Assembly (NCBI GenBank): GCA_934371505.1
Contig: CAKRNW010000047.1
Span: 1 to 15,803 of the forward strand
Direction of reading: 5' to 3'
DNA: 15,803 nt
From: an uncultured Lachnospiraceae bacterium
GTDB lineage: Bacteria > Bacillota > Clostridia > Lachnospirales > Lachnospiraceae
The notes beneath the pieces were generated by a model. It ran no database searches, had not been told where the DNA came from, and saw nothing but the letters and a program-made list of their open reading frames with translations. A program made the translations under genes and the position numbers. How positions within the stretch are numbered: position 1 is the first letter of the stretch; each line of letters begins with the position of its first letter. Shown here one piece after another: positions 1 through 5,171 of the stretch.

Positions 1-551
1 AACCCTGCGGATTCCCAATAATAGTTTTGCCCTACATAAAGCGCTCCATCCGTGATAATGCGCTCATCTCCCATATAATCACTGAACGCCTGATAATTTG
101 CTCTTCCGGTAATATGTATTGCCCCTGCTCCACTGAATAAAGGGCCATCTCCCTTCTCGGTATTGCCAAGATTCTTTGCTCTATTATTATTTTCATATTC
201 TCCCGTGAAATAAGTAATCGGATCGGGCGGGTTATATTGCTCCACCCTACCAAATCCTCTTTGCGACTCAACAGCGCATTGTGCCAAAAAATGTGCAATG
301 CGATTCGGCGTGTTTATCTCATACTTCCACAGTATCCGGTTCAGTTCATCCACATCCTCCTGCGTAATCCCCCTCGTTCCCTCTGCGTATTCGGGCATTG
401 AGGTCGTCAGGTCGTACGAGACCATATCCCGGAACTGCCACCCGTCTGGCGCATTTTTCATTTGTTCGAGCGTAACCAAAATCGGTTCGACTAATGTTAG
501 CCATCTTTTTTCACTACCATTCTTAGAAACATCTTCAAATTCTTTTATCAT
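1..551 (-). CDS. GH19 chitinase/lysozyme-like lytic domain protein, cut by the left edge
   Basis: A minus-strand frame open from base 629 to the edge encodes a protein resembling the GH19 chitinase/endolysin-like lysozyme fold, which cleaves beta-1,4 glycans of peptidoglycan or chitin. Visible marks, numbered from the ATG at 551: a helical lead-in (1-60), an ITQEDVDELNRIL-type segment (62-74), the helix with the presumed catalytic Glu in HFLAQCAVES (E95), then GDGPLFSGAGAIHITGRANY (134-153), which matches the 'GDGxxxxGxGxIxLTGRxNY' core, and GQNYYWESAG at the edge. Family members usually have HE at the catalytic Glu; here it is VE. Neither ATG 551 nor the in-frame TTG at 602 has a Shine-Dalgarno site, and the frame runs back into a RadC-like fragment, so the true N-terminus seems lost. 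It may be a phage lysin or the effector end of a secreted toxin. The domain call is fairly sure; the role is not. Confidence 0.6.
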   Translation of the reverse strand, partial: MIKEFEDVSKNGSEKRWLTLVEPILVTLEQMKNAPDGWQFRDMVSYDLTTSMPEYAEGTRGITQEDVDELNRILWKYEINTPNRIAHFLAQCAVESQRGFGRVEQYNPPDPITYFTGEYENNNRAKNLGNTEKGDGPLFSGAGAIHITGRANYQAFSDYMGDERIITDGALYVGQNYYWESAG

Positions 552-600
552 TTCTTGTAGATTTGCATCTGATAAATCAGATATTGTACGCTGAACATCC

Positions 601-682
601 AAAATACTCTGGTTGGAATAGTAGCCGCATTAAGAGCTATCATGTACACATGTTCCTCTGCCATGGAATATGCCAACTTCAT
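601..682 (-). pseudogene. RadC/JAB-domain protein fragment
   Basis: The frame starting ATG AAG at 682 reads MKLAYSMAEEHVYMIALN and continues to PTRVF. This matches the start of the JAB-like domain of RadC proteins carried on many conjugative and phage elements ('AEEHVYMLALNxxxxxxxVFEVSxG'). Homology stops near base 601, where the sequence passes into the GH19-like reading frame in a different phase; the same frame then runs as nonsense to a TGA at 548. A TAG lies three codons upstream of the ATG. The JAMM metal-binding residues, which come later in RadC, are absent, so the remnant cannot work. It has no ribosome binding site. The RadC match is from memory of the family pattern and covers only about 27 residues. 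Confidence 0.45.
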
Positions 683-683
683 T

Positions 684-806
684 CTAAACTAAATGCGTTG
701 CATCCTGCTTGTTATATAAAAATCTTCTTACTTCCATAATCTTGTCATCTCTCCCATCATCTATCACAACATAATAGATAACAAAGTTTTTCACATAAAT
801 TTTGTT
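684..806 (-). pseudogene. RelE/ParE-type toxin, C-terminal remnant
   Basis: Right after the antitoxin's TAG, and in the same frame, 40 codons read NKIYVKNFVIYYVVID, then DDGRDDKIMEVRRFLYN, ending HLV and TAG. The pattern of two beta strands followed by 'V..RFLY...D' is that of the last third of RelE/ParE superfamily mRNA-interferase or gyrase toxins, which are normally 85-110 residues. The N-terminal helices and the first catalytic-fold strands are missing, and no start codon with a Shine-Dalgarno site is present (a GTG at 795 has none). Position downstream of a Phd/YefM antitoxin on the same strand fits a type II module in which a deletion removed the toxin's front, leaving an orphan antitoxin. 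The fragment is too short to fold as a toxin. Confidence 0.55.
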
Positions 807-1064
807 CTAGCCATTTATCCTCCTTCTAAGATTAGAGAAAACTTCTTCATGCGTATATCTTTTATCATCTTCCTCTGCAAGTTTATCAGCCACATCGAGA
901 GCTGTTTCAACACCATCGGTTAATCTTGAATATGCCTCCAGACTGAGTACTACCATCGCACCATAACCGTTTTTCGTCAGATATACTGGTTCCCCACATG
1001 CAACTGCCTTTTCCACATCTGGAAATTTATTTCTTAAATCCGAAACTGGTCTAATCTGTATCAT
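807..1064 (-). CDS. Type II antitoxin, Phd/YefM family
   Basis: An 85-residue protein with the layout of Phd/YefM antitoxins. The N-terminal DNA-binding half (IRPVSDLRNKFPDVEKAV, then EPVYLTKNGYGAMVVLSLEAY, residues 4-45) gives the dimer that binds the operon's operator. The charged, presumably flexible C-terminal half (about 55-85) would wrap the toxin. The start is well supported: GGAGG sits five bases before the ATG, and a sigma-A promoter lies upstream. Such antitoxins repress their own operon and neutralise a RelE/ParE/Txe partner. Here the expected toxin gene follows at once but keeps only its last third, so the antitoxin is probably an orphan. It could still act as a transcriptional repressor or counter a related toxin elsewhere. 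Family call is confident. Confidence 0.85.
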   Translation of the reverse strand: MIQIRPVSDLRNKFPDVEKAVACGEPVYLTKNGYGAMVVLSLEAYSRLTDGVETALDVADKLAEEDDKRYTHEEVFSNLRRRING

Positions 1065-1118
1065 ATAGTCCTCCTTGCAATTTTATCGTAATTTTATCAA
1101 AATATTATCTTTGTTTGT

Positions 1119-1147
1119 AATATAACCAATTACTTTAAATTTTACAA
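1119..1147 (-). promoter_or_regulatory. Promoter of the antitoxin gene
   Basis: Read on the minus strand: TTGTAA (-35, 1142-1147), 17 bases, TATATT (-10, 1119-1124). Transcription would start near 1112, about 48 bases before the antitoxin ATG. The surrounding sequence is very AT-rich, which raises the chance of look-alike hexamers, but the spacing is ideal. Confidence 0.5.
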
Positions 1148-1238
1148 CACGTAACTTTATCCAAAACAGAGATGTAAATGTCTTTTTTCACATCCTCCTT
1201 TCATTCAAAAGGACACCCGTGTGCGCTTATGAACACAC

Positions 1239-1270
1239 AAAAAAAACGATGCCTGTATCACAAGCATCGT
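1239..1270 (-). terminator. Rho-independent terminator after the RlmD-tail-like ORF
   Basis: The minus strand forms a 10-bp stem (ACGATGC plus three weaker pairs, loop TGATA) followed by a run of eight T. The stem begins right at the TAA of the upstream ORF. It would also stop ssrA read-through before the toxin-antitoxin remnant. Confidence 0.8.
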
Positions 1271-1512
1271 TAACTGACAATTTTAAAATACTTAAATGCA
1301 TCAAAAACATATTTTTCTTTCTTGCTTTTCAATTTCGGATTTGATTCAAGCACAGCCGAATCTATTCTTAATTTATCCAAGCCACACTTTTCTTTCACTT
1401 GTGTAATACTCGAATTACTTACCGAAACATCGTAAGTATACAATATCCAATCCTGTATCATCCTGAAAGTAATTGTGTCATTTGGAGCAGCGTCTTCGTA
1501 TTCAGCATCCAT
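1270..1512 (-). CDS. Small protein resembling the C-terminal extension of Lachnospiraceae RlmD-type methyltransferases (possible gene remnant)
   Basis: Eighty codons from ATG 1512 read MDAEYEDAAPNDTITFRMIQ and later ITQVKEKCGLDKL and AFKYFKIVS. From memory, many Lachnospiraceae 23S rRNA (uracil-5-)-methyltransferases and mobile-element proteins end in a domain with the pattern 'T(Y/F)xxIxxWVxxxYGxxVSxxxIxQxKxKCGL ... EKxxxIxxAFxYFxxI'. This ORF matches along its length but carries no methyltransferase part. There is no clear Shine-Dalgarno site before 1512. The frame stays open upstream into ssrA, which is not protein-coding there, so the ORF starts essentially at the ssrA 3' end. That position suits a 5'-truncated gene brought to an ssrA attachment site by an integrating element. 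It ends in a good terminator. The domain's function (perhaps nucleic-acid or ribosome binding) is unknown to me. Confidence 0.5.
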   Translation of the reverse strand: MDAEYEDAAPNDTITFRMIQDWILYTYDVSVSNSSITQVKEKCGLDKLRIDSAVLESNPKLKSKKEKYVFDAFKYFKIVS

Positions 1513-1596
1513 ATCTACATACAATATGATACTGAATACATTTTTCAAGACCGCTATTTGTGCGGTTGGACAACCGTTCGTTTCCACCGCTTTTAG

Positions 1597-1941
1597 TGGA
1601 CCAGACGGGAGTCGAACCCGTGTCCAAAAGCCCATTCCCTGTCCTTCTACTATCATAGTGCCTTTTTGTGGGCAAGCCCCATTCCCTCGCCGCATCAGAA
1701 AGGAACAACCAATGCGATTTGGTAGCTTCATAATACGCCCACGGGGGCAAAGCTTAGCCCGTGTCGTTTCTCACATAGTCGAAGCCCCGGCCCTAGCGTG
1801 TGAGTGCGTTAGGCGGGACTGCTGCAACTAGGCAGCGTAAGCTAAATTGTCGTTAGCGTTTAATTTTAATTTGCGATTTGACGCATCGCCTGCGGATAGC
1901 TTCTCCAGCTGCAAGACCCCTGTCGAAACCTTAACTGGCCC
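1597..1941 (-). ncRNA. ssrA: Transfer-messenger RNA (tmRNA, SsrA)
   Basis: tmRNA acts as tRNA and mRNA to rescue ribosomes stalled on messages without a stop codon and to tag the nascent chain for proteolysis. The 5' end (GGGCCAG, 1941-1935) pairs over seven bases with CTGGTCC near the 3' end (1604-1598). The usual 5' block AAGGTTTCGACAGGGG and the T-arm GGGTTCGACTCCC are both present. The tag frame GCT AAC GAC AAT TTA GCT TAC GCT GCC TAG (1857-1828) gives ANDNLAYAA, ending in the AA that ClpXP-type proteases recognise. At 345 nt it is a normal one-piece length. After the discriminator A the DNA reads CTA, not CCA, so the CCA end would need the CCA-adding enzyme. A TATAAA hexamer at 1954-1949 may be its -10, with no good -35; it overlaps the region just past smpB. 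Its protein partner SmpB and the nuclease RNase R are encoded next to it. Confidence 0.97.
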
Positions 1942-1982
1942 TTATTCATTTATATAGAAACTATATCGGCAGAATCTTTCCA

Positions 1983-2447
1983 CTAATATAGGTTTCTGAC
2001 CTTAAATTCTTTTTCCGCCTCTCTGCGTTGATCTTTCTTGGCAATATCCTCACGCTTATCGTAAAGTTTCTTACCTTTGGCAAGTCCAATCTCCACCTTG
2101 GCTTTGCCCTCTTTAAAGTATACCTGAAGCGGAACCAGTGTATACCCCTTTTCTTTCATCTTACCAAGAAGTTTCCAGATTTCCTTCTTGTGGAGCAGCA
2201 ATTTTCTGGGACGCAACGGATCTTTATTGAAAATGTTTCCCTTTTCGTAGGGGCTGACATGCATGCCGTACACCCAGACCTCTCCATTTTCAATACGGAT
2301 AAAAGCCTCCTTGATGCTGCATTTCCCCATTCGCAGGGATTTCACTTCCGTACCCGCCAGAGCAATTCCAGCCTCGTATTTTTCTTCTATGAAATAATCG
2401 TGGTAGGCTTTTTTGTTATTCGCCACCAGTTTGCTTTCCCGTGCCAA
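1983..2447 (-). CDS. smpB: SsrA-binding protein SmpB
   Basis: SmpB binds the tRNA-like domain of tmRNA and places it in the A site of stalled ribosomes; its tail reads the empty mRNA channel. The protein shows the family order: LVANNKKAYHDYFIEEKYEA at the start, GTEVKSLRMGK, EAFIRIENGE, YGMHVSPYEKGN, RPRKLLLHKKEI, GYTLVPLQVYF, and KGKKLYDKRE with a basic tail. I choose the TTG at 2447 (154 residues, the family's usual length). AGAGGTGAG lies six bases before it, and the family's N-terminus aligns there. An in-frame ATG at 2486 would add 13 residues, but it falls inside the likely -10 of the gene's own promoter and has no binding site. ssrA starts 41 bases after the stop, and rnr lies upstream: a conserved ribosome-rescue neighbourhood. 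Confidence 0.95.
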   Translation of the reverse strand: MARESKLVANNKKAYHDYFIEEKYEAGIALAGTEVKSLRMGKCSIKEAFIRIENGEVWVYGMHVSPYEKGNIFNKDPLRPRKLLLHKKEIWKLLGKMKEKGYTLVPLQVYFKEGKAKVEIGLAKGKKLYDKREDIAKKDQRREAEKEFKVRNLY

Positions 2448-2481
2448 GCTGCTCTCACCTCTCAATCCTGCGGTATTTATT

Positions 2482-2509
2482 ATCATACCATACTTCTGTG
2501 TTTTTTCAA
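2482..2509 (-). promoter_or_regulatory. Promoter of smpB (and perhaps ssrA)
   Basis: Minus strand: TTGAAA (2504-2509), 16 bases, TATGAT (2482-2487) preceded by TGG, giving an extended -10. The predicted start near 2475 leaves a leader of about 28 bases with the AGAGGTGAG site, supporting the TTG start at 2447. Confidence 0.6.
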
Positions 2510-2578
2510 CCTTTGCGAAGGAATTTCCGCCTGCGAACTTCCACTGTCCCCTTATGCCTCGTTCCAGTGATTCTTCCC

Positions 2579-4720
2579 TTATTCCTCCACCAGGGCAAAG
2601 TTTACGGTTCTGGTCATGGTGTCCACTTCCCGCACCAGTACCTTCACCCGCTGCCCTAATTTGAACCGGCGTCCGCTGTCCTCACCCACCATCTCGTAAG
2701 CGTTTTCATCGTAGTAATAATAGTCATCCGGCAAAGTGGCAATGTGAATCAATCCCTCCACCGTATTGGGCAGTTCCACATAAATCCCCCAGCCGGTAAT
2801 GCCGGAAATCACGCCGCCAAAGGTCTCCCCGATGCGCTCCTGCATATACTGGGCTTTCTTCAACTTATCCGTCTCCCGTTCTGCCTCGTCCGCCCGGCGC
2901 TCTTTGGTGGAACACTGTTTTGCTACCTCCGGCAGAATCTGACTGTAGTGGTTTGTCCGTTCTTCGCTCATACGCCCCCGGAGTTCATCCTTGATAATCC
3001 GGTGAATCTGTAAATCCGGGTAACGACGGATAGGAGAGGTAAAATGGCAGTAATACTGGCATGCCAGACCGAAGTGCCCACTGCACTCCACAGTATATTT
3101 CGCCTGTTTCATGCTCCGCAGAGTCAGACGGCTGATCAATGCCTCCTCGTCCGTTCCCTCGATCTTTTCCATGAGTTTTTGGATTTCCTTGGGGTGAATC
3201 TCCTCCTGGCTGGTTTTGAGTCCATAGCCAAAGTTACGGATAAAGAGGCTGAGTTTCTTAATCTTCTCCGGGTCAGGAGTGCCGTGGGTTCTGTATACAA
3301 AGGGTGTCTCCATCCAGAAAAAATGCTGTGCCACCGTTTCATTGGCAAGAAGCATGAAATCTTCAATCAGCTTGGTTGCCACGTTGCGCTCGTAGGGCAT
3401 AATGTTCGTGGGGCGTCCTTCTTTATCCAGAAGGATTTTTGTCTCCGGGAAATCAAAGTCAATGGATCCACGCTTATGTCTGCGCTTACGCAAAATTGCC
3501 GCCAATTTCTCCATCTCCCGGAACATGGGCACCAGTGGTTCATATTCAGCCATCACCTCCGGGGCTCCTTCCTCCAGGATTTTCTTCACATTGGTATAGC
3601 TCATCCGGCGGTCTACCCGAATCACTGTCTCTGCAATCTGGTGGTCAATGACTTCTCCCTTTTCGTCCACCGTCATAAGACAGGACAATGCAAGCCTGTC
3701 CTCCCCTGCGTTTAAGGAACAGATGCCGTTGGACAGTACATGGGGCAGCATGGGAATCACCCTGTCCACCAGATACACGCTGGTGCCCCGTTTCAAAGCC
3801 TCTCTGTCAAGGGCTGAATTCTCCTGGACATAGTTGGTCACATCCGCAATGTGTACCCCCAGATGGTAATGCCCTTCCGCGTCCACGGTAAGGCTCACCG
3901 CATCGTCCAAATCCTTGGCATCCTCCCCGTCGATGGTGACCATCTGCATATCCCGCAGGTCCAGCCGTCCGGCACAGTCTGCCTCTGATACTTCCTTTGC
4001 CACCCGGGCTGCCTGGTTTAACACTTTTTCCTCAAATTCCATGGGAAGATCAAAGCTCCGCACAATGGACAGAATATCCACACCGGGGTCATTGATGTGC
4101 CCCAGGATTTCCACAATGCGCCCCTCCGGTTTCTTTCCTGGAGAACCGTAATCCAGAAGTTCCACTACTACCTTATGTCCCGCCACCGCTCCTGCGGTGT
4201 TTTTTCCATCGACAAACACATCAAAGGGTAACCTCGTATCATCGGGCACCACAAATCCAAAGGTTTTGGAAGGTTCAAAGGTTCCCACCACCTGGGTAAT
4301 ACCATGGGACAGCACCTTCGTAACCTCTGCTTCCTGACGCAATCGTGTGCCATTTGCCATGCGGGTTCCCGGACGAAGTACCACCTGCACCTGGTCTTTG
4401 TGAAAAGCACCGCCGGTGCAGTCTGCGGGGATAAACAAATCTTCCTGGCGTCCTTCCACTTCCACAAAGCCAAAGCCTTTGCTGTTGGCGATGAAGGTGC
4501 CCACCAGAACAGAGCCGTCCCCTTTCATGATTTTCCCTTTGGGGGTAAGCATGATTCTGCCCTCACTAAGGAGTGCGTCAATGACCTGGTGAAAGGCGTC
4601 TTTATCTTCTTTTTTGACCTGAAGCAGCATTGCCATCTCTTTTTCTTTCATGGGGATATATTGCTTTTCGCCCACCAGGGACTCTATCATATTTTTACGT
4701 TGTTCTAATAAATTTTCCAT
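2579..4720 (-). CDS. rnr: Ribonuclease R (3'-5' exoribonuclease, RNB family)
   Basis: RNase R degrades structured RNA from the 3' end, including non-stop mRNAs released by tmRNA-SmpB. The 713-residue protein has the family layout: an N-terminal winged-helix region (about 1-65), two cold-shock/OB domains (about 70-130 and 140-205, with NSKGFGFVEV and SKTFGFVVPD), the RNB catalytic domain (about 250-580) and a C-terminal S1 domain (about 630-710). The catalytic metal-binding motif is DGEDAKDLDDAV (264-275, with D264, D270, D272, D273). Other RNB marks are HLGVHIADV, MLPHVLSNGICSLN, GSIDFDFPE and CHFTSPIRRYPDL. It stops just after S1, without the long lysine-rich tail of the E. coli enzyme. The ATG at 4720 has a modest GAGAG site. 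A terminator-like hairpin separates it from secG and no clear private promoter is seen, so it may depend on read-through. Confidence 0.96.
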   Translation of the reverse strand: MENLLEQRKNMIESLVGEKQYIPMKEKEMAMLLQVKKEDKDAFHQVIDALLSEGRIMLTPKGKIMKGDGSVLVGTFIANSKGFGFVEVEGRQEDLFIPADCTGGAFHKDQVQVVLRPGTRMANGTRLRQEAEVTKVLSHGITQVVGTFEPSKTFGFVVPDDTRLPFDVFVDGKNTAGAVAGHKVVVELLDYGSPGKKPEGRIVEILGHINDPGVDILSIVRSFDLPMEFEEKVLNQAARVAKEVSEADCAGRLDLRDMQMVTIDGEDAKDLDDAVSLTVDAEGHYHLGVHIADVTNYVQENSALDREALKRGTSVYLVDRVIPMLPHVLSNGICSLNAGEDRLALSCLMTVDEKGEVIDHQIAETVIRVDRRMSYTNVKKILEEGAPEVMAEYEPLVPMFREMEKLAAILRKRRHKRGSIDFDFPETKILLDKEGRPTNIMPYERNVATKLIEDFMLLANETVAQHFFWMETPFVYRTHGTPDPEKIKKLSLFIRNFGYGLKTSQEEIHPKEIQKLMEKIEGTDEEALISRLTLRSMKQAKYTVECSGHFGLACQYYCHFTSPIRRYPDLQIHRIIKDELRGRMSEERTNHYSQILPEVAKQCSTKERRADEAERETDKLKKAQYMQERIGETFGGVISGITGWGIYVELPNTVEGLIHIATLPDDYYYYDENAYEMVGEDSGRRFKLGQRVKVLVREVDTMTRTVNFALVEE

Positions 4721-4740
4721 GTGGTTACTCTCTTATAAAT

Positions 4741-4775
4741 GAAAAAGGGACCCTCCTGCATTGCAAGAGCGTCCC
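4741..4775 (-). terminator. Terminator or attenuator between secG and rnr
   Basis: Minus strand: GGGAC ... GTCCC (4751-4747 pairing with 4775-4771) with further CTC/GAG pairing inside, followed by five T. It starts about 19 bases after the secG stop and ends 21 bases before the rnr ATG. With no obvious rnr promoter after it, partial read-through would set rnr expression. Confidence 0.75.
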
Positions 4776-4793
4776 GAACACTTCTACCAAAAA

Positions 4794-5030
4794 TTAGAAA
4801 TTCAAGTTTAATACGACTGCCAGTACCATGAAACCTACAGCCAGACCAGTGGTAATCTTTACCAGTGCGCCCTCCATGGAACGACCTTTGTTCTTACCCC
4901 AATAGGTTTCTGCAGCTCCGCTGATCGCACCGAGTCCTGCACTCTTGCCTTCCTGCATCAGCACTACGATAACGAGAGCGATACAGATTAAAATATATAC
5001 AACAGTTAAGATTGTTCTTAATATTTCCAT
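4794..5030 (-). CDS. secG: Preprotein translocase subunit SecG
   Basis: SecG is the small third subunit of the SecYEG channel in the cytoplasmic membrane and assists SecA-driven export. The 78-residue product has two hydrophobic membrane helices: residues about 3-25, ILRTILTVVYILICIALVIV, and about 59-76, with the conserved VLMQEGKSAGLGAISGAAETYWGK-type loop between them (read in two parts: VLMQEGKSAGLG and SGAAETYWGKNKG). The ATG at 5030 is chosen because GGAGG lies six bases upstream; an in-frame TTG at 5036 would touch that site. It begins the secG-rnr-smpB-ssrA series common in Firmicutes. Its promoter overlaps the terminator of the opp operon. Confidence 0.95.
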   Translation of the reverse strand: MEILRTILTVVYILICIALVIVVLMQEGKSAGLGAISGAAETYWGKNKGRSMEGALVKITTGLAVGFMVLAVVLNLNF

Positions 5031-5076
5031 TTTCAACCTCCATTAAACAAAGACTTGTTCCACACAAGCACTAATA

Positions 5077-5105
5077 ATGATACCATACCAATAAAAAAAA
5101 GGCAA
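5077..5105 (-). promoter_or_regulatory. Promoter of secG, overlapping the opp terminator
   Basis: Minus strand: TTGCCT (-35, 5100-5105), 17 bases, TATCAT (-10, 5077-5082) with a TGG extension just before it. The -35 uses the end of the terminator stem and its T-run. Confidence 0.55.
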
Positions 5106-5123
5106 GCAAAATATTTGCCTGCC
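5093..5123 (-). terminator. Terminator of oppA / opp operon
   Basis: Minus strand: GGCAGGCAAA, loop TAT, TTTGCTTGCC (one G-U pair), then eight T. It lies 49 bases after the oppA stop and is close to a textbook intrinsic terminator. Confidence 0.92.
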
Positions 5124-5171
5124 TTTTCTATGATTCAACTTTTAAGCAACTGTAGCTTACCAGAACTAAAA

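Noticed and set aside
440..460. CCAGACGGG shared with the ssrA 3' end, a possible attachment repeat
   Set aside because: Only nine bases, in the opposite orientation relative to ssrA, and inside coding sequence; most likely chance.
32..594. Two frames, one minus (32-298) and one plus (298-594), at the left edge
   Set aside because: Both are shadows of the GH19-like minus-strand frame, which runs off the edge and is the one with family motifs.
1142..1200. 18-codon minus-strand ORF from a GTG after AAAGGAGG
   Set aside because: The GGAGG is only two bases from the GTG, and the product resembles nothing known to me; perhaps another gene stub, but unsupported.
1270..1731. 153-codon minus-strand frame that includes the RlmD-tail-like ORF
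   Set aside because: Its first half lies inside ssrA, whose RNA identity is certain; only the part from 1512 is kept.
1502..1750. 82-codon frame on the minus strand
   Set aside because: It is a chance reading of the tmRNA 3' half; the true tmRNA-encoded peptide is the 9-residue tag at 1857-1828.
3044..3715. 223-codon plus-strand frame opposite rnr
   Set aside because: It lies antisense to the RNase R catalytic domain and has no binding site or family motif; it arises from rnr codon use.
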